This document shows, one piece after another, positions 26,023-36,560 of a stretch of DNA of 64,000 nucleotides. This DNA is from Palsa-504 sp963744575 (GTDB lineage Bacteria; Actinomycetota; Actinomycetes; Streptosporangiales; Streptosporangiaceae). The first letter of the stretch is position 1; each line of letters starts with the position of its first letter. The position numbers and the translations under genes are program-made. The notes below the pieces were generated by a model. The model had not been told where the DNA came from. It was given only the letters and a program-made list of their open reading frames with translations, and did no database searches. The stretch is from assembly GCA_963744575.1 (NCBI GenBank), contig CAVUUF010000005.1:39285-103284 (forward strand), written 5' to 3'.

Positions 26023-27641
26023 TGCCCGGCGTGCGCGCCAGGAACGAGTCGGCCTGGCTGCTGCCCAACGACGGCCGGCGGACCAATCACCGGCTCCGTC
26101 TGGACATGCGGCAGTTCGCCGACGCCGACGAGATCAACCTGGTCATCGTGGGCTGCGGCGCGGGCGGTTCGGTGCTGGCGCAGCGGCTGGCCCGGGCGGG
26201 CTGGCGGGTGGCGGCGCTGGACGCCGGGCCGTTCTGGGATCCCGACACCAACTGGGTCAGCGACGAGGCGGGGTCACACCACCTGTACTGGACGGATCCG
26301 CGGGTGATCGCCGGTACCGATCCGGTGCCGATGGGCTCGAACAACTCCGGGCGCGGGGTGGGCGGCTCCATGGTCCACTACGCCGGTTACACCCCCCGCT
26401 TCCATCCCAGCGACTTCGCCACCTACAGCTGCGACGGGGTGGGCGCCGACTGGCCGATCGGCTACTGCGAGCTCCGCCCGTACTACCAGCAGATCGAGCA
26501 GGAACTGCCGGTGGCCGGCGAGCACTGGCCGTGGGGCGACCCGCACGGCTACCCGCACCGGCCGCACCCGGTCGGCGGCAACGGCGAGGTCTTCCTGCGC
26601 GGCGCGGACAAGCTCGGGATCCCCGCCAAGGTCGGCCCGGTGGCGATCGCCAACGGCCGGTTCGGCAACCGCCCGCACTGCGTCTACCGCGGCTTCTGCC
26701 TGCAGGGCTGCAAGGTGAACGCCAAGGCCTCGCCGCTGATCACGCACGTCCCCGACGCGCTGGCGCACGGCGCGGAGGTGCGCGCCGAGGCCATGGTGAC
26801 CCGGATCGCGGTGGACGAGCGGACCGGCCGGGCGACCGGGGTGCACTACGTCCGCAACGGCCGGGAACGGTTCCAGCGGGCCGCGATGGTGGCCGTGGCC
26901 GGCTACTCCATCGAGACGCCCAGGCTGCTGCTCAACTCGGCGTCCCGCCGTTTCCCCGACGGCCTGTGCAACGACTTCAACCAGGTCGGGCGCTACCTCA
27001 TGGTGCAGGGCGCGCCGCAGACCGCGGGCCGCTTCGACGCTGAAGTCCGGATGTACAAGGCGCCGCCGCCCGAGGTGAGCACCGAGGCGTTCTACGAGAC
27101 CGACCCGGCCCGGGGGGCCAAGCGCGGCTTCTCCATCCAGACCGTCTCGCCGCTGCCGATCACCTGGGCCGAGCACGTCGCCGCCCAGGGGCACTGGGGC
27201 CGGGCGCTGCGCGAGTACATGAGCGACTACGTGCACTGGTCCTGCCTCGGCGCGCTGTGCGAGTTCCTGCCGCGGCCGGAGAACCGGGTGACGCTGGCCG
27301 GGGAGAAGGACTCCTACGGCCTGCCGGTGGCCCGCTTCTCCTACTCCCAGTGCGACAACGACCGGGCCCTGGCCCGGGCCGCGCAGGGGGTCATGGAGGA
27401 CATCCTGCGGGCCGCGGGCGCGGACGAGGTCATCACCATCCAGCGCTACGCCCACCTGGTCGGCGGCGCCCGGATGGCGGCGGACGAGCGGCACGGCGTC
27501 GTGGACCGGAACTGCCGCAGCTTCGCCGTGCCCAACCTGTACATCACCGACGGCAGCGTGCTGCCCACCCAGGGCAGCGCCAACCCCGCCCTGACCATCA
27601 TGGCGGTGACCGCCCGGGCCGCGGACCTGCTGGCCGGCTAG
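26022..27641 (+). CDS. GMC-family FAD dehydrogenase, gluconate/sorbitol-dehydrogenase-like large subunit
   Basis: 539 residues. FAD site IVGCGAGGSVLAQRLA (about 42-57) and a second signature GRGVGGSMVHYAGYTPRF. A cysteine-containing CVYRGFCLQGC segment is typical of the membrane-bound gluconate/fructose dehydrogenase branch. The C-terminal catalytic His is in RYAHLVGGARM and the Asn in GSANPALTI. No cytochrome c subunit follows, so the electron acceptor is unknown; the small membrane protein is a candidate. Third gene of a coupled operon. Confidence 0.85.
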   Translation: MPGVRARNESAWLLPNDGRRTNHRLRLDMRQFADADEINLVIVGCGAGGSVLAQRLARAGWRVAALDAGPFWDPDTNWVSDEAGSHHLYWTDPRVIAGTDPVPMGSNNSGRGVGGSMVHYAGYTPRFHPSDFATYSCDGVGADWPIGYCELRPYYQQIEQELPVAGEHWPWGDPHGYPHRPHPVGGNGEVFLRGADKLGIPAKVGPVAIANGRFGNRPHCVYRGFCLQGCKVNAKASPLITHVPDALAHGAEVRAEAMVTRIAVDERTGRATGVHYVRNGRERFQRAAMVAVAGYSIETPRLLLNSASRRFPDGLCNDFNQVGRYLMVQGAPQTAGRFDAEVRMYKAPPPEVSTEAFYETDPARGAKRGFSIQTVSPLPITWAEHVAAQGHWGRALREYMSDYVHWSCLGALCEFLPRPENRVTLAGEKDSYGLPVARFSYSQCDNDRALARAAQGVMEDILRAAGADEVITIQRYAHLVGGARMAADERHGVVDRNCRSFAVPNLYITDGSVLPTQGSANPALTIMAVTARAADLLAG

Positions 27642-27660
27642 CCCTCCCGGGCCTGGCCGG

Positions 27661-29154
<1,494 letters not shown>

Positions 29155-29255
29155 CGGTTCCACCATAACCAATCGGCCCGGGCGGTCCGGACCGGGAGGG
29201 GCCGCGCCAGTAGCCGCCGCCGTCTGGCGGCCGGGCAGGCGGCTACAGTGGCGGC

Positions 29256-30338
29256 GTGAGCGCCGACCAGACCCAGTCTCCCCGGCTGACCGCGCTGTCG
29301 CCCGGCGCGGGCTGCGCCTGCAAGCTGCCGCTGGCCAAGCTGGAGGCGCTGTTCGCCACGCTGGACGGCCTGCCCGCCATGGGCCCGGCCGCCGGTGACC
29401 TGCTCATCGGCGCGGCCGAAGGCGACGACGCGGCGGTGCTCCGCCTCGACGACGAGCGCGCGCTGGTGCTGACCACGGACTTCTTCACCCCGATCGTGGA
29501 CGACCCGGCGGACTGGGGCCGGATCGCGGCCGCCAACGCGCTGTCCGACGTGTACGCCATGGGCGGCCGGCCGCTGTTCGCGGTCAACCTGGCCGCCTGG
29601 CCCGGCGACGGCCTGGACCTGGCCATCCTCGGCCAGGTGCTGCGGGGCGGCGCGGAGGTGGCCGCGCAGGCCGGCTGCTTCGTGGCCGGCGGCCACACCA
29701 TCGACGACCCGGTACCCAAGTACGGCCTGGCCGTGACCGGCCTGGCCGACCCGGCCCGGCTGATGACCATCGACCGGGCCGCGCCCGGCGACCGGCTCGT
29801 ACTGACCAAGGCGATCGGCACCGGCGTGGTGGCCACCGCCCTCAAGCACGGAAAGGCTCCGCAGCCGGTGATCGACGCCGCCGTGGCGTCGATGACGCTG
29901 CTCAACGCGGGTGCCAGCCAGTCCGCGCTGAAAGCGGGCGTCCGCGCGGCCACCGACGTGACCGGGTTCGGCCTGCTCGGCCACCTGCACCGGATGCTGG
30001 CCGCGAGCGGAGCCGCGGCGCGGATCGACGCCGCGGCGGTCCCGCTGCTGCCCGGTGCCGCCGAACTGGCCGCGGCCGGCTTCGTCTCCGGCGGGACCCG
30101 GGCCAACACCGAGCGCATGCGCGGCTTCGCGGCCATCGATCCGGCCGTGCCGGCCGAGCTCGCCGTCCTGCTGCACGACGCCCAGACCTCCGGCGGGCTG
30201 CTGCTGGCCGTGCCGCCGGGGGCGGCCGGGGCGCTGCTCGGCGACCTGCGGACGCAGGGCCTGCCCGCCGCGGTCATCGGCGACATCGTGACCGGCGAGA
30301 GCGGTCGGGTGGACGTGTACCCAGCCCGTTCGGCCTGA
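29256..30338 (+). CDS. selD: selenide, water dikinase (selenophosphate synthetase)
   Basis: 360 residues from GTG 29256. Active-site loop GAGCACKLP with Cys20 and Lys23, the positions of E. coli Cys17/Lys20; the Cys form, not Sec. ATP-binding segments LTTDFFTPIVDDP, GRIAAANALSDVYAMGG and AGGHTIDDPVPKYGL are all present, as is DVTGFGLLGHL. Makes selenophosphate for tRNA-Sec charging or tRNA selenouridine. No selA, selB or selU is in the window. The phosphatase-like gene begins 21 bases downstream. Confidence 0.92.
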   Translation: MSADQTQSPRLTALSPGAGCACKLPLAKLEALFATLDGLPAMGPAAGDLLIGAAEGDDAAVLRLDDERALVLTTDFFTPIVDDPADWGRIAAANALSDVYAMGGRPLFAVNLAAWPGDGLDLAILGQVLRGGAEVAAQAGCFVAGGHTIDDPVPKYGLAVTGLADPARLMTIDRAAPGDRLVLTKAIGTGVVATALKHGKAPQPVIDAAVASMTLLNAGASQSALKAGVRAATDVTGFGLLGHLHRMLAASGAAARIDAAAVPLLPGAAELAAAGFVSGGTRANTERMRGFAAIDPAVPAELAVLLHDAQTSGGLLLAVPPGAAGALLGDLRTQGLPAAVIGDIVTGESGRVDVYPARSA

Positions 30339-30359
30339 GTTCCCGGATACGGTGGGCGG

Positions 30360-32479
30360 ATGACGATCAGGCCGGGCGCGGTGCGGGCGGCGCTGCTGGC
30401 CTGCCTGCTCCTGGTGCTCGGCCCGGCCCTCCCCGCCGCGGCCGCCAGCCCGGCCCCGGCCCCGGCGCGGCACGTGGTCGTGGTCGGGCTGTCCGGGCTG
30501 CGGTGGAGCGACGTGTCGCCGTCGGCCACGCCCGCGCTGTGGCGGCTGGCGGGCCAGGGCTCGGTGGGGTCCCTGGTGGACTACGCCGTGCTGCCGCTTA
30601 CCTGCCCGGCCGACGGCTGGCTCACGCTGAACGCGGGCGCCCGGGTCCAGGCCGACCACACCAACGCCGACTGCGGCGCGTTTCCCCAGGTCGACCGGGT
30701 CGGCTCGGGTGCCGACGTGCCCGGCCTGCCCGCGCTTGAGGGCTACAACACGCGCTTCCACAACGACCCGCAGTGGGGGCTGCTGGCCCGCGCGACCCCG
30801 GGCTGCGCCACCGCGGTCGGTCCCGGCGCCGCGCTCGCGCTGGCCGGCAAGGCCGGCCACGTCGGCTCCTACCTGCCCTCGGCGGCGGATCTCACCGCGC
30901 GGGTGCTGGCCCGCTGCCCGCTGACGGTGGTGGACCTCGGCGGTCTCGGATATGCCGAACGGGCCCCGGAACTTGCCCGCGCGGACGCCGAACTCGCCCG
31001 GCTCGCGGCGGAGTTCGCGCCGGGCACCACGCTTCTGGTCACCGCGCCGGGCGCGGCCACCAAACCGCCGCACCTGCAGGTCGCCCTGGCCGACGGCCCC
31101 GGCTACCGGTCCGGCCTGCTGGCGGCCGCCTCCACCCGGCAGCCGGGGCTGGTGGTGCTCACCGACCTGACCCCGACCGTGCTCGGCTGGCTGGGCGGCC
31201 ACGTTCCGGCCGGGACGGTCGGCGCGCCGGTCACCCGGGCGGACCGGGGGCCGCTGGCCTCGACGGTCGGGTCGCTGGCCGGCCGGGACACCGCCGAACA
31301 GGTCTGGCGGTCCACGCACAACGCGTTCTTCTGGGCCTACTCGCTGGCCGACGCCGCGGTGCTGGCCGCCATCGGGCTGGCGTTCTGGGGCGCGACCGAG
31401 GAAATGCGCCGGCGGCGGGCCCGCTGGTGGCGGGTGGCCGGGGTGTTCGCCGCCTCGGTGCCGGTCGGCACCTTCCTGGCCAACCTGGTGCCCTGGCCGA
31501 CGTCCGCGCACCCGGCGGCCTGGCTGTACGGGCCGGCCGTGGCGATAGCCGCGGTGGTCGGCGCGGCCGCGCTGGCCGGGCCGTGGCGGCGGGCCCCGCT
31601 CGGCCCGTTCGGCGCGGTGTGCCTGCTCACCCTGGCCGTGCTGGGGCTGGACGTGATGACCGGGTCGCGGCTGCAGATGGAGACGCCGTTCGGGTTGTCG
31701 GTGCTTGAGGCCGGCCGGTTCTACGGCATCGGCAACGAGGCGCTCGGCATCTACGGCATCTCCGGGCTGGTCGCCGCGGGCTGGTGGCCCTGGCCGCGCT
31801 GCGCCGGTATCCGTCGTCGCGGCGGCCCGCGGTGCTCGCCGTGACCGTGGTCGCGGTGTTCGCGGTGTTCGCGTCGGGCTGGCCCGGGTTCGGCGGCAAG
31901 GTCGGCGGCACCCTCGCTATGGTGCCGTGCTTCCTGCTGCTCGGCCTGGTCGTGGCCGGGACGAGGCTGAACTGGCGCCTGGTGCTGCTGGTCGCGGTCA
32001 GCGGGCTGGCGCTGTTCGCGGTGTTCGCGCTGGTCAGCTACCTCACCCCGGTCACCGGCAAGTCCGACATCGGCTCGTTCGCCGGCAACACCCTGCACGG
32101 CCACTCCGGCGGCCTGCTGCTGCGGAAGATCGACTCCAACATCGGCTCGCTGTCGGTCAACGCGTTCAGCCCGCTGATCCCGATCGTGGTGGTGTGGACG
32201 GCCCTCATGTTGTGGCGGCCCGCCTGGTTCCGGCTGCGCACCGTGCCGCGGGCCTACGCGGCCGAGCCGCTGACGCGGGTGCTCCTGGGAGTCATGTGGC
32301 TGATGCCGGTGCTCGGCTGGCTGGCCGATGACTCCGGCGTGATCGTGCCGGCCGCGGTGCTGCCGTTCGCGCTGCCGCTCGGCATCGCCATCCTGTCCGC
32401 TGCCGCGTATCCGCTGGACCGGGCACGCTATGGTGAGACGACCCGTCCCCTGGCCGGCTCTCCGGTGAGCAGAAAGTGA
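30360..32479 (+). CDS. alkaline-phosphatase-like domain plus multi-pass membrane protein (one frame break)
   Basis: From ATG 30360: a signal peptide (AALLACLLLVLGPALPAAAA), then an extracytoplasmic domain resembling the alkaline-phosphatase superfamily (HVVVVGLSGLRWSDV; TLLVTAPGAA; LTDLTPTVLGWLG), then about eight transmembrane helices (WAYSLADAAVLAAIGLAF onward, GRFYGIGNEALGIYG loop). The frame breaks near 31780: GISGLVAAG continues as LVALAALRRYPSS in another frame, which one missing G in the GGG run at 31779-31781 would explain. Possible role: a membrane phosphatase or transferase in envelope biosynthesis. Ends 3 bases before plsC. Confidence 0.65.
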
Positions 32480-32482
32480 CCC

Positions 32483-33152
32483 GTGCAATACACGTTCTCC
32501 CGCATCGTCGCCGGGCCGTTCCTGCACACCATCTGGCGGCCGAAGGTGACCGGCGCCGGGCATGTGCCGGTCACCGGCGGCGCCATCCTGGCCGCTAACC
32601 ACCTGTCCGTGGTTGATTCGGTCTTCCTGCCGCTGATGCTGGACCGGCCGGTGACGTTCTCGGCCAAGGCCGAGTACTTCACCGCCTCGGGCCCGGCCGC
32701 GCGGCTGTGGGCCTGGTACCTGAAGGCCACCAACCAGCTGCGGATGGACCGGGACGGGCCGCGGGCCGCCCAGGACACGCTCGAGGCGGCGCTGGCCCTG
32801 CTGCGGGCGGGGAACCTGTTCGGCATCTACCCGGAGGGGACCCGGTCGCCGGACGGGCGGCTGTACCGGGGTCGTCCCGGTGTCGGCTGGCTGGCGCTGA
32901 AGTCCGGGCTGCCGGTCCTGCCGGTGGGCATCCACGGCACTCGGCGGGTGCTGCCGCCCGGGCACGTGCTGCCGCGGCCCGGCCGGATCGAGGTCAGGAT
33001 CGGCGCCCCGTTGTCGTTTTCCGCCGATGTCCTCGGCGCTCCGCCGGGCCAGGCCAGGCGGCTGATCGCCGAGCAGGTGATGACCGCGATCAGGGAGCTT
33101 TCCGGCCAGGAGTACGTGCACATGTACGCCTCCGACCGCAAGGCCGAACTAG
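32483..33152 (+). CDS. 1-acylglycerol-3-phosphate acyltransferase (PlsC family)
   Basis: From GTG 32483. Catalytic HX4D motif NHLSVVDS (about residues 39-46), substrate motif FGIYPEGTRSPDGR and GVGWLALKSGLPVLPVGI. The family transfers acyl groups to lysophosphatidic acid at the membrane. In the sequence as given the frame does not stop after the usual C-terminus (YVHMYASDRKA) but runs on to 34807, antisense through zur and into the metal-binding lipoprotein. The +1 frame has TAG at 33150-33152 exactly where the family normally ends, so I take one extra base near 33143-33146 as the cause and set the end there. Confidence 0.7.
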
Positions 33153-33187
33153 CCGCCGCCGACGGCGCCGCCAAGCGCCGCCGCTCG

Positions 33188-33628
33188 TTACGCCCCGGCG
33201 CACTCCGGGCAGAGGCCGAACAGTTCCACCGTGTGCCCCACGTCGGTGAAGCCCGCCTCGGCGGCCACCTGCTCGGCCCACCGCTCCACCGCCCGGCCCT
33301 CCACCTCCACGCTGCGCCCGCAGCTGCGGCAGGTCAGGTGGTGGTGGTGCACGCTCGTCTCGCACTGCCGGTAGAGGATCTCGCCGTTGGCGTCGCGGAT
33401 CGCGTCGACGCTGCCCTGCTCGCTGAGCGCCTGCAGGTGCCGGTAGACGGTGGTGAGCCCGACGTGCTCGCCCTTGCGCCGCAGTTCCGCGTGGATCTCC
33501 TGGGCGCTGCAGAAGCCGGGCAGGCTCTCCAGCGCGGCGGCCAGTGCCTGCGCCTGCCGGGTCCCGCGGACCCGGGTGCCCCGCGCGGGCCTGACCCGCA
33601 CGTGCTCCTCGGGCTGCGGCATCGTCAC
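33188..33628 (-). CDS. Fur/Zur-family metalloregulator
   Basis: 146 residues. Winged helix at about 30-85 (LPGFCSAQEIHAELRRKG; GLTTVYRHLQALSEQGSVD). The metal region is ETSVHHHHLTCRSCGRSVEV, with structural Cys pairs CRSC and CPEC. The family senses Zn (Zur), Fe (Fur) or Mn (Mur). The four His and the neighbouring metal ABC operon fit Zur, but identity is inferred. Convergent with plsC, divergent from the ABC operon 237 bases away. Confidence 0.85.
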   Translation of the reverse strand: MTMPQPEEHVRVRPARGTRVRGTRQAQALAAALESLPGFCSAQEIHAELRRKGEHVGLTTVYRHLQALSEQGSVDAIRDANGEILYRQCETSVHHHHLTCRSCGRSVEVEGRAVERWAEQVAAEAGFTDVGHTVELFGLCPECAGA

Positions 33629-33725
33629 AACCGCACGCTACAACCTGAACCCCCGTTCCGGCCAACGTCCACGCTCCGGGCTAACCCCGGCCCCCGCGCT
33701 GCCACACCCGTGTTGCAAGCGACAT

Positions 33726-33740
33726 TGGGAATCATTATCA
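33726..33740. promoter_or_regulatory. Zur/Fur-type box upstream of metal ABC operon
   Basis: On the minus strand TGATAATGATTCCCA, a 7-1-7 dyad agreeing at 12 of 15 positions with the actinobacterial Zur consensus TGAAAATGATTTTCA as I recall it. It lies 126 bases before the lipoprotein ATG in an AT-rich island (ATTGGGAATCATTATCATTA). Probably the operator through which the adjacent regulator represses the transporter. Confidence 0.65.
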
Positions 33741-33865
33741 TTACGAACAACGGCGAGACGGCTCGAGGCGCCGAACGAGAGCGCTACCGAAAACGCCGGA
33801 CTAGGCCATGGGCCAGGCAACGAGCCAGACACCGACAAGGCAATGAGACGGACGGGAGCGGCGGC

Positions 33866-34807
33866 ATGCGGGGTGGCTTGCGGGCACGGGCGGTGGTCGC
33901 GCCGCTGGTCCTGGCGCTGGCGGCGGGGCTGGTCAGCGCGTGCGCGCCGTCCTTGGCGGCCATCTCGGCCGGTTCCGGCGGCAAGATCGTCGCGGTCGGC
34001 GCCGAGAACGAGTACGCGGACGTCGTCCAGCAGGTCGGCGGGAAATACGTCCAGGTCAGCGCGATCATGAGCAACCCGAACACGGACCCGCACACGTTCG
34101 AGGCGAGCGCGTCGGTCGGCCGCCTGGTCAACGCGGCCCGGCTCGTGGTGCAGAACGGGGTCGGCTACGACACGTTCATGAACACGATCGAGAACGCGGT
34201 CCCGGATTCCTCGCGCCAGGTGATCGTGGTGCAGAAGCTCCTCGGCCTGCCGGACAGCACGCCGAACCCGCACCTGTGGTACCAGCCCGGCACCATGGCC
34301 AAGGTGGCGGCCGCGATCGCCGCCGGGCTGGCCGCGCTGCAGCCCGGGCACGCCGCGTACTTCAAGGCCAACGCGGCCGCGTTCACCGGCTCGCTGAAGA
34401 CGTGGACCGACGCCATCGCGGCGTTCCGGCAGCAGTACCCGGGCACGCCGGTGGCGACCACCGAACCGGTCGCGGATTACCTGCTCCAGGCGCTCGGCGC
34501 CGACAACCGGACGCCCTGGGCCTTCCAGGCCGACATCATGAACGGCACCGACCCGTCGGCGCAGGACGTGGCGGTGGAGCGGAGCCTGTTCACGCGGCAC
34601 CAGGTCAGGGCGTTTCTCTACAATCAGCAGGTGACGGACTCGCTGACCGAATCGTTCATCTCCCTGGCCCGGGCCAACGGCATCCCGGTGGTCGGGGTCT
34701 ACGAGACGATGCCCGAGCCCGGGTACCACTACCAGTCCTGGATGCTGGCCGAGGTCCAGGACCTGCGCCAGGCCATCGCCGATCACGTCTCGAGCGAGCA
34801 CCTGTGA
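33866..34807 (+). CDS. metal-binding lipoprotein of ABC importer (ZnuA/TroA-like)
   Basis: 313 residues. Lipoprotein signal with lipobox LVSAC, then the cluster A-I solute-binding fold. Predicted metal ligands are His in DPHTFEAS, His in NPHLWYQP, a third ligand in TTEPVADYLL and the acidic residue in GVYETMPEPG. The third is Glu, whereas zinc-type ZnuA has His there and manganese-type PsaA has Glu. No His-rich loop is present. The stop overlaps the ATPase start by 4 nt. Confidence 0.88.
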   Translation: MRGGLRARAVVAPLVLALAAGLVSACAPSLAAISAGSGGKIVAVGAENEYADVVQQVGGKYVQVSAIMSNPNTDPHTFEASASVGRLVNAARLVVQNGVGYDTFMNTIENAVPDSSRQVIVVQKLLGLPDSTPNPHLWYQPGTMAKVAAAIAAGLAALQPGHAAYFKANAAAFTGSLKTWTDAIAAFRQQYPGTPVATTEPVADYLLQALGADNRTPWAFQADIMNGTDPSAQDVAVERSLFTRHQVRAFLYNQQVTDSLTESFISLARANGIPVVGVYETMPEPGYHYQSWMLAEVQDLRQAIADHVSSEHL

Positions 34808-35655
34808 GCGGCGAACTGGTCCGGCTGGACGGAGTCGGGGTCAGGCTGGGCGGCCGGCCGGTCCTGCGCGACGTCTCGCTGAGCATCGGGCCGGGGGAGT
34901 TCACCGGTCTTATCGGGCCGAACGGAGCGGGGAAAACCACGTTGTTGCGCATCATCCTCGGCCTTCAGCCGGTGACGCAGGGCTCGGTGCTCATGAAGGG
35001 GGCTGGGGAGGCGGGCGGGGCGCCGCGGGCGCCGCGGGACGCCTCGATCGGGTACGTGCCGCAGAAGCTCGGCATCGAACCGGACATGCCGCTGCGGGTC
35101 AGGGACGTGGTCTCGCTCGGGCTCGACGGGCACAAGTTCGGCATCCGGCTGCCGTCCCGGGCCCGCCGCGAGCGGGTCGACGAGATGCTCACCGCCGTCG
35201 GCGCGCAGCGCTACGCCGACGCGCGGGCAGGCGAGCTCTCCGGCGGCGAGCAGCAGCGGGTGATGATCGCGCACGCGCTGATCGGCCGGCCGCGGCTGCT
35301 GCTGCTCGACGAGCCGCTGGCCAACCTGGACATCTCCAGCGAGCAGGGAATCGTCTCGGTGCTGGCCCGGCTGGCCCGGGCCGAGGGCATCGCGGTGCTG
35401 CTGTCCGCGCACGACATGAACCCGCTGATGCCGGTGATGGACCGGATCGTCTACGTGGCCGCCGGGCGGGTCGCGGTGGGCCGTACCGACGAGGTGGTCC
35501 AGCCCGAGGTGCTGTCCCGCCTGTACGGCCAGCACGTCGACGTGATCCGGGTGCACGGCCGGGTCCTGGTGGTGGCCGCCCCGCAGGGGGCGGTGGACTC
35601 TGCCTACGACCACGGGGCCGAGGCCGCGGCCGAGGACGCCAGCGTCGTGGGGTGA
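34804..35655 (+). CDS. metal ABC transporter ATP-binding protein
   Basis: 283 residues from GTG 34804. Walker A GPNGAGKTT, Q-loop YVPQKLG, signature LSGGEQQR, Walker B LLLLDEPLANLD and H-loop SAHDMNP are all intact. The C-terminal extension after about 225 is acidic (GAEAAAEDAS). Coupled on both sides to the lipoprotein and first permease (4-nt overlaps), so all four proteins form one importer. Confidence 0.92.
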   Translation: MSGELVRLDGVGVRLGGRPVLRDVSLSIGPGEFTGLIGPNGAGKTTLLRIILGLQPVTQGSVLMKGAGEAGGAPRAPRDASIGYVPQKLGIEPDMPLRVRDVVSLGLDGHKFGIRLPSRARRERVDEMLTAVGAQRYADARAGELSGGEQQRVMIAHALIGRPRLLLLDEPLANLDISSEQGIVSVLARLARAEGIAVLLSAHDMNPLMPVMDRIVYVAAGRVAVGRTDEVVQPEVLSRLYGQHVDVIRVHGRVLVVAAPQGAVDSAYDHGAEAAAEDASVVG

Positions 35656-36560
35656 GCGTGCTCAGGTACATCGTCGAACCCGGTTTCCTCGGCAGCGGGC
35701 CGGTGCACATCGCGCTGGCCGTCGGCGCCGTCGTCGCCGCCACCTCGGCCGTGGTGGGCGTGTTCACGGTGACCCGCGGCCAGTCGTTCGCCGGTCACTC
35801 GCTGGCCGACATCGCCACCACCGGGGGCTCCGGCGCGTTCCTGATCGGCGTCAACCAGTTCTGGGGCTACCTGGCCTTCGGCGCGGGCGCGGCCGCGTTC
35901 ATGGAGATGATCGGCATCCAGCGCCGCCGCGGCCGGGACGTGGCCACCGGCGTGGTGCTCGGCGCCGCCCTCGGCCTGGCCGCGCTCTTCCTGTACCTGG
36001 GCACCCAGTACAGCTCCACCACCGGCGCCTCGTTCACGATCTTGTTCGGCTCGATCTTCGTCATCACCCCGTCCACCGTGCCCGCCCTGATCGTTTCCGC
36101 GCTGGTCGCCCTGGGCACGGTCGTGGCGCTGGCCCGGGTGCTGCTGCTGAGCTCGCTCAGCCCGGACATCGCGGCCGCCCGCGGCGTGCCGGTGCGCGCC
36201 GTGGGCGCGGCCTTCCTGATGGCGCTGGCGGTGTCGGTGGCGCTGTCGGCGGTGATCATCGGCGCCGTGCTGAGCACCGCGCTGCTCATCGGCCCGGCCG
36301 CGACCGCGCTGCGGGTGACCAAGGGCCCGGTCCGGGCGGCGGCCGTGGCGGCGGGCATCGGGGTCGCGGCCACCTGGCTCGGCATCCTGCTGGCCTACGA
36401 CAGCTTCTACTGGCCCCCGGTGGGGCGCGGCTGGCCGGTCAGCTTCTTCGTGGTGACGCTGATCGTCGGCGGCTACCTGGTCAGCTACCTGCGCCCGGGC
36501 GGGCGCCGGGTGGCCGTCCGGGAAGATCAGGACCAGGAGCACGCATGTTCAGTGGCCTGA
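35652..36560 (+). CDS. metal ABC transporter permease 1
   Basis: 302 residues, ABC-3 family (ZnuB/TroC-like) with about eight hydrophobic helices. Conserved features are TRGQSFAGHSLADIATTGG near the N-terminus and AARGVPVRAVGAAFLMALA with VLSTALLIGPAATAL later. GTG 35652 overlaps the ATPase stop. Its 3' end overlaps the second permease by 16 nt. Confidence 0.9.
   Translation: MSVLRYIVEPGFLGSGPVHIALAVGAVVAATSAVVGVFTVTRGQSFAGHSLADIATTGGSGAFLIGVNQFWGYLAFGAGAAAFMEMIGIQRRRGRDVATGVVLGAALGLAALFLYLGTQYSSTTGASFTILFGSIFVITPSTVPALIVSALVALGTVVALARVLLLSSLSPDIAAARGVPVRAVGAAFLMALAVSVALSAVIIGAVLSTALLIGPAATALRVTKGPVRAAAVAAGIGVAATWLGILLAYDSFYWPPVGRGWPVSFFVVTLIVGGYLVSYLRPGGRRVAVREDQDQEHACSVA

Noticed and set aside
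33866..34807. PlsC-lipoprotein fusion protein taken at face value
   Set aside because: The fused stretch between the two domains is antisense zur with no fold, and the lipoprotein has its own signal peptide and start. Treated as a lost stop.
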